Assembly: GCA_013214025.1 (NCBI GenBank)
Contig: JABSRN010000140.1
Coordinates: 1-64,000 of the forward strand
Source of the DNA: Polyangiaceae bacterium
GTDB taxonomy: Bacteria > Myxococcota_A > Polyangia > Polyangiales > Polyangiaceae
DNA: 64,000 nucleotides
Direction: 5' to 3'
Positions 26,442 through 35,568 of this stretch are shown here, in pieces. The notes beneath the pieces are model-generated. The model was not told where the DNA came from. It did not search any database and saw only the letters and a program-made list of their open reading frames with translations. The position numbers and the translations under genes were made by a program. Every line of letters starts with the position of its first letter. Positions within the stretch are counted from its first letter, which is position 1.

Positions 26442-27854
26442 TCAGTCGACCACTGTCGCCGCTTTGCGAGGAATGGTTACGACAATCACGGCTCCTTCGG
26501 GCTGATTGTCTTCAACCTTAACGGTGCCGCCATGCCCATCCACCAAGCGTTTGACAATGGACAGACCGAGGCCTGTTCCCTGTGCCTCCCGCGTAGAACT
26601 GGAATCGATCTGATAGAAGGCGTCGAAGATCTTCGTCTTCTCTGCATCCGGAATGCCAATGCCGCTGTCGGCGACGCGCATTTCGACAGCGGCGGTCATC
26701 GTAGCGAACAAGACGTGGCCGCCGTCACCATCGCTATCCATCTCGGTAGCTTTGGCCGAAACGACTACGACGCCGTTGGCGGGAGTAAACTTGATCGCGT
26801 TCTCCGTTAGATTCACCAACACCTGGCGTAACCGCGGGCCGTCCGCAGACAAGCTCGGTAAGTCGTCGCCAACCTCCTGCTTGAGCCGGACGTTTTTCTT
26901 GATTGCCGTCGGCGTGAGCGTGGCCACGACGTCTTTGATGACACCACCAATATTCACCTCCAGCCTTCTCATTTGAAGAGTCCCGCTTTCGAGCTTGGAG
27001 AGATCGAGCAAGCTGCTGATCAATTCGAGCAACTGCTCGCCTTTTTCGTGAATCGTACGAACAAACTCCGTCTGCTCATCCGTCATATCGCCGGCAATGC
27101 CTTCGGACAGCATCTCGCTGTATCCGATGATCGATGTCAGCGGCGTGCGCAGCTCGTGGGAAACGGTCGCCAAAAAATTGCTCTTGAGACGGTCCAGCTC
27201 CTTGAGCCGATCATATGCCTCTTGCAGCTTGTCGTTCTTGTCCTGAAGCTCTCGAAAGCTTTCTCGGACGCTCGCCAGGTGCATATTGCTGGTGAGCAAC
27301 GCCTTGTGACCGCTGAAGAGAATGAGATCGAGCGTGGATTTCAGATGCCGCGCAATCTGCGACACCGTCTCGGGCCGTGCCCGAGACATCTTGCTCAGCA
27401 GCTCCTTGGCCTTGCCGTCATCCCCCTCTGGAATGACGGTTTGCAAGGCGTCGGGCAGTACTTTCAGCGACGCCGCTAGAAACGGGCCGAGCACCATTCG
27501 CCCGAGACGCCGGCCGTCGTAGCTAATCGCCACCACGTGATACTGAGCGCCGGTAAAGCAGCTAACGCCCGCCTCCCCGTCGGCACCTGGATCGGCGGAT
27601 TTTACCGCTGCGACCGTCTCGTTTAAGGCCGTCCGACCCGCGGAGAACTCCGCTAGGTACGCGTGCAAGCCCGGCTGGGGCGCCGCGTCGCCGAGCAATT
27701 GGCCCGACTCCGAAAAGATGCGCAACGGCACCCGGAACAAGTCGTAGAACCCCATCGCCATCTCACTGAGTGCGGTCGAATCGACCAACTCTTGCAGCGT
27801 GAGCGAATCGCCCAGCGTTAGCTCGTCCAGGGTACGGGGTTCGCCGGTGGTCAC
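26442..27854 (-). CDS. Sensor histidine kinase with N-terminal PocR-like sensory domain
   Basis: The protein has 470 aa with a GTG start at 27854 that overlaps the GTPase stop (GTGA). Residues about 20-185 resemble a PocR ligand-binding module (CFTGAQYHVVAISYDGRRLG then RMVLGPFL). A coiled-coil linker spans about 192-226, then HisKA with phospho-acceptor His233 in SHELRTPLTS. The HATPase part has the N box (NLTENAIKF), G1 (VADSGIGIP) and G2 (GTGLGLSIV). There are no transmembrane segments, so it senses a cytoplasmic cue. No response regulator lies nearby, which is common for orphan kinases. Co-translation with an MglA-like GTPase suggests a joint pathway. Confidence 0.87.
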   Translation of the reverse strand: MTTGEPRTLDELTLGDSLTLQELVDSTALSEMAMGFYDLFRVPLRIFSESGQLLGDAAPQPGLHAYLAEFSAGRTALNETVAAVKSADPGADGEAGVSCFTGAQYHVVAISYDGRRLGRMVLGPFLAASLKVLPDALQTVIPEGDDGKAKELLSKMSRARPETVSQIARHLKSTLDLILFSGHKALLTSNMHLASVRESFRELQDKNDKLQEAYDRLKELDRLKSNFLATVSHELRTPLTSIIGYSEMLSEGIAGDMTDEQTEFVRTIHEKGEQLLELISSLLDLSKLESGTLQMRRLEVNIGGVIKDVVATLTPTAIKKNVRLKQEVGDDLPSLSADGPRLRQVLVNLTENAIKFTPANGVVVVSAKATEMDSDGDGGHVLFATMTAAVEMRVADSGIGIPDAEKTKIFDAFYQIDSSSTREAQGTGLGLSIVKRLVDGHGGTVKVEDNQPEGAVIVVTIPRKAATVVD

Positions 27855-28582
27855 TTGCTCACCCCGGGGTTCAGCACTTTTTGCTTTCCACCGACCGCGG
27901 CATCAAAAATATTGTCCATGCTGCGATCGCCCATACCGAGCTGGCTGGCGACTTCTTGCATGAACTCATTGGATTCAAGGCCAAATTTATCGGCGAGGCG
28001 ATGCTGACTGTCGAGGGCGTCCCAGGTGAGCTTGAGCAAACCCATGAAGCTCTCTACGACTCCGTCACCCCAAGTCGCCACCGCTAGATAGACGGGCTCC
28101 TTGCCTTGGGACGCCAGCTTACCGAGCTCTTCGTCGGTGCGCACATCTTGCATGTCCCGCTTGTTGAACTGAATGATGAGTGGCATCTGCGAAAGCGAAA
28201 ACCCATTGGCCTTTAGGTTCTCGCGGAGGTCCAAGAACGCCTCGGCGTTGTGTTGGGTCTCGGCGTTTTGGGAATCGGCAATAAACGCGACTCCGTCAGC
28301 TCCTTGAACGACCAACCGCCGGGTGGCGCCATGGATGACCTGGCCCGGAACGGTGAAGACTTTGAGACGCACCGAGAGGTCGCCCTTACCCTTGAAAGTA
28401 AGAGGCAGCAGATCGAAAAACAACGTCCGATCGTCCTTCGTTTCCAGCGTCATCAATCGCCCGGACGATCCAGGATCTGCGGCTGCGTGGAGCGCTTGAA
28501 GATTGGTGGTCTTCCCGCTGAGCGCCGGCCCGTAGTAAACGAGCTTGATGGTGAGCTCCCGGGCGGTAAAATCGAGTTGCAT
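27851..28582 (-). CDS. MglA-like small Ras-superfamily GTPase
   Basis: The protein has 243 aa. The ATG at 28582 has GGAGG 6 nt upstream. The P-loop is YGPALSGKTTNLQ (about 18-30), followed by the MglA signature region DDRTLFFDLLPL, the G3 motif VPGQVIHGATRRLVVQGADG (PGQ in place of DxxG, as in MglA) and the NKRD base-recognition motif. A C-terminal extension of about 50 residues beyond the G domain is not in MglA itself. MglA controls motility polarity in Myxococcus; family members work with roadblock-type regulators, none of which is visible here. The overlapping kinase gene makes a two-protein signalling unit likely. Confidence 0.9.
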   Translation of the reverse strand: MQLDFTARELTIKLVYYGPALSGKTTNLQALHAAADPGSSGRLMTLETKDDRTLFFDLLPLTFKGKGDLSVRLKVFTVPGQVIHGATRRLVVQGADGVAFIADSQNAETQHNAEAFLDLRENLKANGFSLSQMPLIIQFNKRDMQDVRTDEELGKLASQGKEPVYLAVATWGDGVVESFMGLLKLTWDALDSQHRLADKFGLESNEFMQEVASQLGMGDRSMDNIFDAAVGGKQKVLNPGVSK

Positions 28583-28923
28583 TACAGACCTCCACCGTCG
28601 AGGGACAGTTGCGAGCGCATGCTGGGACAAGGGAGGGTCATGAGTGTCACGATTGGAGTGGTCACGGGTCGATGCATGTTAGCCTATGGGAGGCGGTTGC
28701 CAATTGGTCAGAAGATGTTCGGAGAGCTTTCAACGCTGATTCCTACCGGGAGCAATAGGGGCACTTATCGATACTGCCGGTCGTCCCCGGAGCAGCAGGC
28801 GGCCGATTTCGCCTCCCGCCGGCCACCGCATCGTCGTCCGAGCGCCGTCTGCGGGGCGGAGCGACTGAAGCCAGCCGGGGTTTCGTGCGATATCGGGCAC
28901 ATTCCTGGCCTGAGGGCCGATCT
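28583..28923. other. Divergent intergenic region
   Basis: This 341-bp spacer separates the divergent GTPase gene and the exported hypothetical gene. It should contain both promoters. I see no repeat, hairpin or small gene I can support. Confidence 0.4.
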
Positions 28924-29913
28924 GTGAGTCGCACGCTGCTGCTCGTTTGGCTGGGCGCAAGCCCTGTCACCCCCAATCAGAACGCGGCTCTCAACAGCTG
29001 GGCTCAGGCTCGCCTCGTTGGGCTCGAAACCGTCGAATCTAGTGGGCCCCCGAGCCGCACCGACAGCACAGCGATGATTGGGGCGGCCGCCCAGATCGAA
29101 TCTGCCATCGATGAAGCCTCCACTCTGCTGGGTGCCGGTGATCCGAGCCGAACTCAACAGAGTCTCCAGCGCGCCCGAGCGATGATCAACGCCCACCCCG
29201 AACTCCCTCAGAGCGGCTGGCTTCTCGCGGAGGTGAACCGCCTGGCCCGACAAGCCCCCGACGCGGCGGCCCCATCAACCAATGGCGTGTCAACCGACGG
29301 CGTAACAACCGACGGCGCCCGCAACGTACCGTTGGTGTCCGCAGATCCTGCAGCCATCGCTGCCCAACTTCGATCGACCGATGTCTTGTACTTGGATGGC
29401 GAGGTTTTCGACGCAGCTCGCCTCGTCGAACCCGGCCGCCATCACATGCAACGGGTCCGACCCGGCGCGACAGGGTGGACCGGCTGGGTACAAGTGCACA
29501 GCAATGGCTCGCTAGCGACGCCGATGTTCTCGGCCCCCTGCTCCAGCGATGACTTTTCCAGTGTGTCCGTGCAAGGGACTCTCCTCTCGTCCGCGGGAGT
29601 CGCCTGTCCCAACTGGGTCGCCGCCATTCCCAACGAAAGCGGCAGCGGGACCTACGTCGCCCGGTGCCGCCAAGATAGTTGCACGGTGTTCGCGCTCTGG
29701 CACGCTCGCGATGGCCAAGGCTACGCCAACCCCGCACAACCCCAGACGGAACCGGCTCCCCTTCTCGGCTGGTTGGGCTGGTGCCTCGTCGGCGTCGGGG
29801 CAGGCTTGGCGACAGGATTCGCCCTCTGGAGCACTGACGTTTTTGACGAAGAGCCGACTCCAGCTCCGGAGCGCCGCTTCAGCGGGCCCCAACGCGCTGC
29901 CCTTCGATTTTGA
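28924..29913 (+). CDS. Exported hypothetical protein with C-terminal TM anchor
   Basis: The protein has 329 aa from the GTG at 28924 (GAGGG about 7 nt upstream), which gives a short hydrophobic signal (SRTLLLVWLGASPVTP). An earlier in-frame GTG at 28885 is possible. The helical part (about 45-110: AAQIESAIDEASTLLGAG, then SRTQQSLQRARAMI) looks like a TPR-like repeat. A beta-rich middle part contains paired cysteines (APCSSDDF, VACPNW, RCRQDSC). A single transmembrane segment lies near residues 277-300 (LGWCLVGVGAGLATGFALW). I do not recognise the family. It converges on argH. Confidence 0.7.
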   Translation: MSRTLLLVWLGASPVTPNQNAALNSWAQARLVGLETVESSGPPSRTDSTAMIGAAAQIESAIDEASTLLGAGDPSRTQQSLQRARAMINAHPELPQSGWLLAEVNRLARQAPDAAAPSTNGVSTDGVTTDGARNVPLVSADPAAIAAQLRSTDVLYLDGEVFDAARLVEPGRHHMQRVRPGATGWTGWVQVHSNGSLATPMFSAPCSSDDFSSVSVQGTLLSSAGVACPNWVAAIPNESGSGTYVARCRQDSCTVFALWHARDGQGYANPAQPQTEPAPLLGWLGWCLVGVGAGLATGFALWSTDVFDEEPTPAPERRFSGPQRAALRF

Positions 29914-29945
29914 ACCCCGATTGAGCGCTAACAGATCCGCACAGC

Positions 29946-31355
29946 CTACGAGTTCGTTCCACCCGCCGGTTCGCTCAGTTTCGCCCAGCGGGAATTGGCG
30001 TCATCAATGGCGGCACTGACCCGAGCCTTCGCCGGGCCACCTATCCCGCTTCGGCGTTCCACCGCCGCTGCCGGATCCAATGCGGTCAGTACCGCGTCGT
30101 CATCTAGCAAGGGATGCGCCGCGCTCAACACGCTGCGGTCGAGAGCCGAAAGCTCGACCCCCTTTTCTTCCGCCTGTCGCACCAGATCGCCAACGACGTG
30201 ATGGGCCTCCCGAAAAGGCAGTCCGCGACTCGCGAGAAAATCCGCAAGGTCTGTCGCACACAGATGGCCGGTCTCGAGTGCCCCCGCCAAGCGGGCCCGG
30301 TCGAAACTCGCCGTTTGAATGGCACCCGTCAGAGCCCGCAGACTCAGGAGAGCTGACTCGAAGGCGTCAAAAATGGGCCGCTTGTCCTCCTGCAGCTCCC
30401 GACCGTAACCAAAACACAGGCTCTTCTCCAACGTGAGTAGGGCCGTCACGGATCCGATCAATCTTGCGGCCTTGCCCCGCACCAGTTCCGCCACATCTGG
30501 GTTTTTCTTTTGCGGCATCATGGACGAACTGGTCGAAAACGCGTCGCTCAGGTGCATGAAACCGAACTCCTGGGTGCACCAGATGACGATCTCTTCGCCG
30601 ATGCGGGACAGATGAACCCCGAGAATGGCGAGCGTGCTCGACAATTCCATGAGGAAATCCCGACTGGCCGTGGCGTCCAAGGAGTTACGCATGGGCCGCA
30701 TAAAACCTAGCTCACTCGCGGTCCACTCCCTATCGAGCGGGAAACCCGTACCGGCAACCGCACCACAGCCTAGGGGCGACTCATTGGTGCGGGCGCGGGC
30801 GTCTTGCAGTCGCTCGGCGTCGCGCCACAAGATCTCCTGCCACGCCATCAAATGGTGAGCTAAGCGACTGGGTTGCCCTCGCTGCAAATGGGTATAGGCC
30901 GGCATTAAAGTATCGATCTCTGCTGTGGCCTGGGCGGTGATGGCTTGAGCCAAACTGACGATCGCGGCCAGGGTTTCATCCGCCTTGGCGAGCGTCCACA
31001 AACGGAGATCCGTGGCCACCTGATCGTTGCGGGAACGACCGGTGTGCAACATGCCGCCAACAGCGCCCACGATCTCAACCAGCCGCGCCTCGATGTTCAT
31101 GTGAACGTCCTCTTTGACAGGATCCCACACCATCTGACCGTTCTCGATCTCGGAAGCGACCTGTTCCAAGCCCTTCACAATCGCCGCGGAATCCTCCGCG
31201 CTGATCACCTTCGCCCGAGACAACCCGCGTGCGTGCACTATCGAAGCGCGAATATCCTCGCGCCAGAGCACCCAGTCGATTTCTACACTAGTGTTCAGCG
31301 CCTGCATGGCTGCCGGAATTTCGTCGGGTAGGCGTCCGCCTCTGGCTACACTCAT
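29946..31355 (-). CDS. argH: Argininosuccinate lyase
   Basis: The protein has 469 aa, the usual length. It releases arginine and fumarate from argininosuccinate. The fumarase/aspartase superfamily signature SSSMMPQKKNPDVAELVRGK is complete, with the catalytic Ser in its flexible loop. HTGRSRNDQVATDLRLW and TPAYTHLQ-type (MPAYTHLQRGQPSR) segments are also typical. N-terminal residues SVARGGRLPDEI are slightly shortened relative to many ArgH. The enzyme is a cytoplasmic tetramer. No other arg genes are adjacent; thrB lies upstream on the same strand. Confidence 0.95.
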   Translation of the reverse strand: MSVARGGRLPDEIPAAMQALNTSVEIDWVLWREDIRASIVHARGLSRAKVISAEDSAAIVKGLEQVASEIENGQMVWDPVKEDVHMNIEARLVEIVGAVGGMLHTGRSRNDQVATDLRLWTLAKADETLAAIVSLAQAITAQATAEIDTLMPAYTHLQRGQPSRLAHHLMAWQEILWRDAERLQDARARTNESPLGCGAVAGTGFPLDREWTASELGFMRPMRNSLDATASRDFLMELSSTLAILGVHLSRIGEEIVIWCTQEFGFMHLSDAFSTSSSMMPQKKNPDVAELVRGKAARLIGSVTALLTLEKSLCFGYGRELQEDKRPIFDAFESALLSLRALTGAIQTASFDRARLAGALETGHLCATDLADFLASRGLPFREAHHVVGDLVRQAEEKGVELSALDRSVLSAAHPLLDDDAVLTALDPAAAVERRSGIGGPAKARVSAAIDDANSRWAKLSEPAGGTNS

Positions 31356-31457
31356 GACCCGCTTCTAGCAGATTCCGCGCGGGATCCGCCTCCCAGTGAG
31401 GCGACTAGGCGTATATCCTCGGCGTCGCGCTGGTGCTGGGGGTTCTTAGGGTGGGTC

Positions 31458-32414
31458 CTATCCGCGAAGCTGCGCCATCACCGGGTCGAGAACGCCAGCC
31501 TCCAGGCTCTTCAAGCGACCGAAGAAGCGCCGGTAATCGCGCCCCGGCATCTGACCGGGGGCTACCCGGAGGGAGAAATCCGTAATTCGAGTGGTCGCGA
31601 ATCGAAGGGCCGCCCGCGCCCCCTCCCCAGCCAAGGCCGACCACTCCGCACCGTTCAGCGGGCGGGCGGCGTGGTAGCCACCGAGCAGTGCCGTCACTAG
31701 ATCGACATCAAAATCATCCGCGTAACACCACGCCATGACGCAGACCATCAGGTCAAACACGAAAACGCCGTCGGACGCTGCCTCAAAATCGATGAGCGCG
31801 GCGATGTTCTCGCCTTGCCACAACACGTTGTCGCGAAACAGATCGCCATGAATCAGGCCGCGCGGCAGCTCGGCAGGAGAGGGACCATACTCTGCCAACT
31901 TATCGCGAATGAAGCGGACCGCATCGTCAAAACGCCCGGTCTCCGCGATGCTCTGAAGCCGCGCCTCCAAAGCTTCCGGTCTGAAACGACTCGGCGGAAT
32001 ACTCGGCAGACTCGCCCCCGCCAGGTGCACCTGAGCCAACGCCGCCCCCAGCGTAGCCGCAGCCTTCGTGCTGACGCCTTTTTGACAAAGAACTTCGCCC
32101 TCTACCCAGGGATAGATGCTGACAGGTTTTCCGGCGTGCTCCGCCAAACGCTCTCCATCCGTCCGGGTCAGCGGTATCGTGGTGGGCACTCCCGCCGCTG
32201 CAATTCGATGAAGAATTTCAAGTTCGGCTAACGCCCCTGCCCGGTCTTGCTCTTCGTAAATGCGCGCGAAGACAGCGGTCCCGTCGGCCAAATCGAAGCG
32301 AAAGTTCGAGTTTACGCTGCCCGCTTCGATGGCGAACACGGAGCGCACATCCAGACCGAACAATTTACCGATTCGGACACCGTCGGCGTCAGGGAGCGGG
32401 GTGAGCAATGCCAT
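31458..32414 (-). CDS. thrB: Homoserine kinase, APH-fold (ThrB2 type)
   Basis: The protein has 318 aa. It belongs to the aminoglycoside-phosphotransferase-fold homoserine kinases that make O-phosphohomoserine for threonine synthesis, distinct from the GHMP-type ThrB. Signatures are AGSVNSNFRFDL near the N-terminus, YPWVEGEVL, the catalytic loop LIHGDLFRDNVLW and ALIDFEAASDGVFVFDLMV with the metal-binding Asp. The family start (ALLTPLPDADGVRIGKLFGL) agrees with the ATG at 32414. The gene is divergent from hflX (97 bp between start codons). Confidence 0.92.
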   Translation of the reverse strand: MALLTPLPDADGVRIGKLFGLDVRSVFAIEAGSVNSNFRFDLADGTAVFARIYEEQDRAGALAELEILHRIAAAGVPTTIPLTRTDGERLAEHAGKPVSIYPWVEGEVLCQKGVSTKAAATLGAALAQVHLAGASLPSIPPSRFRPEALEARLQSIAETGRFDDAVRFIRDKLAEYGPSPAELPRGLIHGDLFRDNVLWQGENIAALIDFEAASDGVFVFDLMVCVMAWCYADDFDVDLVTALLGGYHAARPLNGAEWSALAGEGARAALRFATTRITDFSLRVAPGQMPGRDYRRFFGRLKSLEAGVLDPVMAQLRG

Positions 32415-32511
32415 AGCGTTCAGCGACGTATCAGAGCCCAGCCCACTCTGCTACATGCATCAGCCCGACCGCTCGCTGGGGCTCAGGTTGAATGCTCCGA
32501 ACCAACGCCAG

Positions 32512-34212
32512 ATGACACAGATTTACGGAAATACAGCAGGTCTGAGCAACAAGGGGCGCCGTGCCCTCGAGCGACTCTATCGACGCAGAGTGCCCCTCGC
32601 GCAGATTTCCTCGCCGGAACTGGTTCGCTCCCTCGCGGAAGCCACACGGGAAACCAAACGCCAAGTGGGTGTTCTCGTTCACCGCTCCGGTGGAGTGGAA
32701 TCGGTCATCGTGGGTACCGCCACTGGACTGATGCTGCCGGATGTCGGGCGCCTGCGAGCAGCTCAGGGTCGCTTCCGCGCCATCCGGCTCATCCACACCC
32801 ATCTGTACGGTGAAGGGCTCTCCAAAGACGATCTAGTCGACCTGACACGCCTCCGGCTCGACCTCGTGCAAGCCGTATTGCTCACCGAGGACGGGGATCC
32901 CAAGAGCCTGACTTGGGCTTACAACCTCCCCAAAAAAGGCGATGGCAAACCCGCCTACGAAATCGTTCCTCCTCAACCCTACGGGCGCCCGACTCCAGAC
33001 TTCGGCGAACTCATCGCATCCCTCGAAGCGGAGTTCGCCCAAATTGCCCAGCTTCGCGTGGTCGCAGCAGACCGGGCCATACTTGTTCACATCGGTGACA
33101 AACGGAAAGCCGGCGGAAACGCCCGAGCCCGAGCGAGCCTCGCCGAGCTCGAAAGCCTGGCCAAGACTGCCGGCGTCGACGTGGCGAGCCAGACGGTCCA
33201 ACTGCGCGAACGCATCGATCCGAAATATGTGATGGGCAAAGGCAAGCTCGAGTCGGTCGTGATGGAAGCCATCGATCTCGACGCCGAGATTTTGATATTC
33301 GATCGGGAGCTGTCCCCCGCGCAATCCAGCGCCATCGCCTCGAAGACGGACTTGCGAGTGATCGATCGCACCCAACTGATCTTGGATATTTTCGCAGCCC
33401 GCGCGGAGAGCCGTGACGGCAAGCTGCAGGTCGAACTCGCCCAACTCAAGTATCGAATCCCCCGGCTGGGCCTAAAGGACGACGCGCTGAGCCGATTGAC
33501 CGGTGGCATCGGCGGCCGTGGCCCCGGCGAGACAAAACTGGAAATCGGGCGACGACGGGCGGACGAACGCGTGGCCCGACTGGAGCGCGAGCTACGCCAA
33601 CTGAGCAAACACCGCGCTGAACGCCGCCGCCGCCGGAGCGACAGCGGTACGCCCATCGTCGCCATTGTTGGCTACACCAACGCGGGTAAGAGCACGCTGC
33701 TCAACACATTGACAGGCTCGGACGTCATCGCCGAAAACAAGCTGTTCGCGACTCTCGACACCCGTGCTCGCCAGCTGCGGCTGCCTACCGGCACCAACGT
33801 CGTGCTCACGGATACCGTGGGCTTTATTCGGAATATGCCGAAAGATCTCTTCGCCGCCTTCAAAGCCACCTTCGAAGAGACCGCTGACGCCGACCTACTG
33901 CTGGAAATAGTCGACGCGTCGAACCCGGAGTTCGAACAACACGAAACGGTGACGAGCGAACTACTCAAGCAGCTTGGCCTCGATCACATCCGCACGCTCC
34001 GTGTGTTCAACAAAGCCGATCGAGTCGACGAGACCTCGGACGCACTGATGACCGCCGAGACGCACCTGATTATTTCAGCCCACGACAACAAGAGCCTGGA
34101 CGGACTGCGGGCCCACATCTCGTGGGCCCTAGCCCAGGAAAAAACCGAGCGGGAAAGCGCCGAGCTAGAGGCGGAACGTCTCGCGGAGCTGCCCCCGGAT
34201 GTCGAACCCTAA
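32512..34212 (+). CDS. hflX: GTPase HflX (ribosome-splitting GTPase)
   Basis: The protein has 566 aa. I chose the ATG at 32512 because the product then starts with the family-typical IYGNTAGLSNKGRRALERLY; the frame is open upstream, and no candidate start has a good ribosome binding site. Domains: HflX N-terminal region (to about 350), a coiled coil with SRLTGGIGGRGPGETKLEI, then the Era-like G domain with P-loop VGYTNAGKST, LDTRAR, DTVGFIRNMP and NKAD. The N-terminal part is longer than E. coli HflX, as in many deltaproteobacteria (TGS-less 'long HflX'). HflX binds the 50S subunit and splits stalled ribosomes under stress. Confidence 0.93.
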   Translation: MTQIYGNTAGLSNKGRRALERLYRRRVPLAQISSPELVRSLAEATRETKRQVGVLVHRSGGVESVIVGTATGLMLPDVGRLRAAQGRFRAIRLIHTHLYGEGLSKDDLVDLTRLRLDLVQAVLLTEDGDPKSLTWAYNLPKKGDGKPAYEIVPPQPYGRPTPDFGELIASLEAEFAQIAQLRVVAADRAILVHIGDKRKAGGNARARASLAELESLAKTAGVDVASQTVQLRERIDPKYVMGKGKLESVVMEAIDLDAEILIFDRELSPAQSSAIASKTDLRVIDRTQLILDIFAARAESRDGKLQVELAQLKYRIPRLGLKDDALSRLTGGIGGRGPGETKLEIGRRRADERVARLERELRQLSKHRAERRRRRSDSGTPIVAIVGYTNAGKSTLLNTLTGSDVIAENKLFATLDTRARQLRLPTGTNVVLTDTVGFIRNMPKDLFAAFKATFEETADADLLLEIVDASNPEFEQHETVTSELLKQLGLDHIRTLRVFNKADRVDETSDALMTAETHLIISAHDNKSLDGLRAHISWALAQEKTERESAELEAERLAELPPDVEP

Positions 34213-34250
34213 TCAGCGCTAGTGCGGAATTCAGAAACACGGAAGGGCTT

Positions 34251-34291
34251 TCGAGAGAACGGCTCACTTGGGGTGAGAGCAGTTCTCTCGA
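34251..34291. terminator. Long inverted repeat after hflX
   Basis: A 10-bp perfect arm pair (34251-34260 with 34282-34291) encloses a 5-bp pair (34263-34267 with 34273-34277). It lies 38 bp after the hflX stop. There is no T run, so termination is only inferred; it could also serve the convergent small gene. Confidence 0.45.
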
Positions 34292-34358
34292 CGAGATAGG
34301 GACAAATCTGTTTCCTCCGCAGGATCCTATGGTCGCGATTCCCTTGGTGAATCGCGCA

Positions 34359-34817
34359 CTAACGAATCGCCTTCGGAACCCCGCGCAGGGCCCCCCGAAC
34401 CGCCGCTTGCAGTGCGAGCGATTGGGCGCTTTTCACCTCGCCAGGAGCGTCTTCGGCGCGCCCCCTACCCCTCAACATGGCGAATAGGTCGCCCCCACCA
34501 GCGCGTCTCAGGGTGGCGGACACCACCGCCGTGCTCGTAGCCTTGGTGGAGCTATCCTGGCTATACATTTTCACCAGCTTGGCTGACAGGATGTAGCGCT
34601 CGCGAGAGCTCGCCTTGCCACGGTCAATTTTTCTCAGCTCCTTCTGCAAAGTTCGCCGGAGCTCGCGCATATGCCGCTGCTGATTCGCACCCTTCACGGA
34701 AACTTCGCCCAAACGAACACGAGCCGCCGACCGAGAGGCCGCCCCGGACGTCACGCACAGACTCGCCAACACAATGGCAATGAGCCAGGTCTTGAACCAC
34801 GGTGAACCAGTACGCAT
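34359..34817 (-). CDS. Small exported protein, function unknown
   Basis: The protein has 152 aa. A clear signal peptide (residues 1-27, hydrophobic core TWLIAIVLASLCVTSGA, cleavage near SGAAS) is followed by a basic, helical domain. The region VRLGEVSVKGANQQRHMREL looks like the start of a small alpha/beta fold seen in myxobacterial exported proteins, and RRTLQKELRKI is strongly basic. GAGGAG lies about 7 nt before the ATG. I do not recognise the family; no cysteines suggest lipidation. It is transcribed on the same strand as the Tudor-like lipoprotein downstream of nadB, but 208 bp separate them. Confidence 0.7.
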   Translation of the reverse strand: MRTGSPWFKTWLIAIVLASLCVTSGAASRSAARVRLGEVSVKGANQQRHMRELRRTLQKELRKIDRGKASSRERYILSAKLVKMYSQDSSTKATSTAVVSATLRRAGGGDLFAMLRGRGRAEDAPGEVKSAQSLALQAAVRGALRGVPKAIR

Positions 34818-35025
34818 GCACGCTCCTCAGACGTCACGGTCGGGCTCAAGCCGCGGGCAGCCCTTGCGCGATGTCGTCCCCTAGCTAGCGAGCTGGGGGC
34901 GCGAGGGACAACTTCACGCGCAAGATCGGTAGGTAGGTGTAGGTCCACCGCGGAGCTTCGCTAAGCCATGGCCGCCGCTTCACCCGCGGCGCCATGGGAC
35001 CGAGCGGATCGACCGACCCGTGCTC

Positions 35026-35568
35026 TCAGCGACCTTGAATGCGCTCCAGGGGGACCACTTCGTCCCAGGCCGATTCATGGCCGTTGTAGTGGATCTTGTA
35101 CTTATCAGGAGCGACCACTTCGACAATGGTCGCCGAGTAGGTGGAGCCTCGCCACTTGACCTTCACCTTGTGGCCGACCTTAAAAGTACTCACTGCAGAT
35201 TTCGCCTGGGCACTGGCCGCGGGCGTCAGTCCCATCGCACGAGCCACGCGCTTCGGTGGTGGCGGCGCGGGTACCGTCCCCTCGGCTCGGCCCTTAATCT
35301 GTTCCGCGTCCACAATGCGGTCCCAACGGGTGTCGTAGCCATCCATATGAACCTTGAAGCGGCCGCGGGTTCGCAGCTCAAGGATGTACGCGGGGTAATC
35401 CTTATCCTCCCACTCAACCATAACGCGCTCTCCCACGCGGTACGGGTCGCGACACCCCACGAAAACGCAGAACACCAACAGAGCTAGAAATCGCGACCTG
35501 CCGGCGGCCGGAAATCGGCGGAGCTCTTTGCCCCCGCCAACCGCGGGCAAGGCGCGAAATAGAGTCAC
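35026..35568 (-). CDS. Lipoprotein with two Tudor/Agenet-like domains
   Basis: The protein has 180 aa. The GTG at 35568 overlaps the patatin stop (GTGA) and has GGGAG 5 nt upstream, fixing the start. A signal peptide ends in VFVGC, a lipobox. Two similar SH3-like barrels follow: YRVGERVMVEWEDKDYPAYI with YDTRWDRIV, and FKVGHKVKVKWRGSTYSATI with HESAWDEVV, joined by a Pro/Ala/Lys linker. The pattern (VxVxWxxxxYxAxI ... Y ... HYNGHxxxWDE) is that of Tudor/Agenet and chromo-like barrels. Such folds normally bind methylated peptides; a lipoprotein version acts outside the cytoplasm, and its ligand is unknown. It is the last gene of the nadB operon. Confidence 0.82.
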   Translation of the reverse strand: MTLFRALPAVGGGKELRRFPAAGRSRFLALLVFCVFVGCRDPYRVGERVMVEWEDKDYPAYILELRTRGRFKVHMDGYDTRWDRIVDAEQIKGRAEGTVPAPPPPKRVARAMGLTPAASAQAKSAVSTFKVGHKVKVKWRGSTYSATIVEVVAPDKYKIHYNGHESAWDEVVPLERIQGR

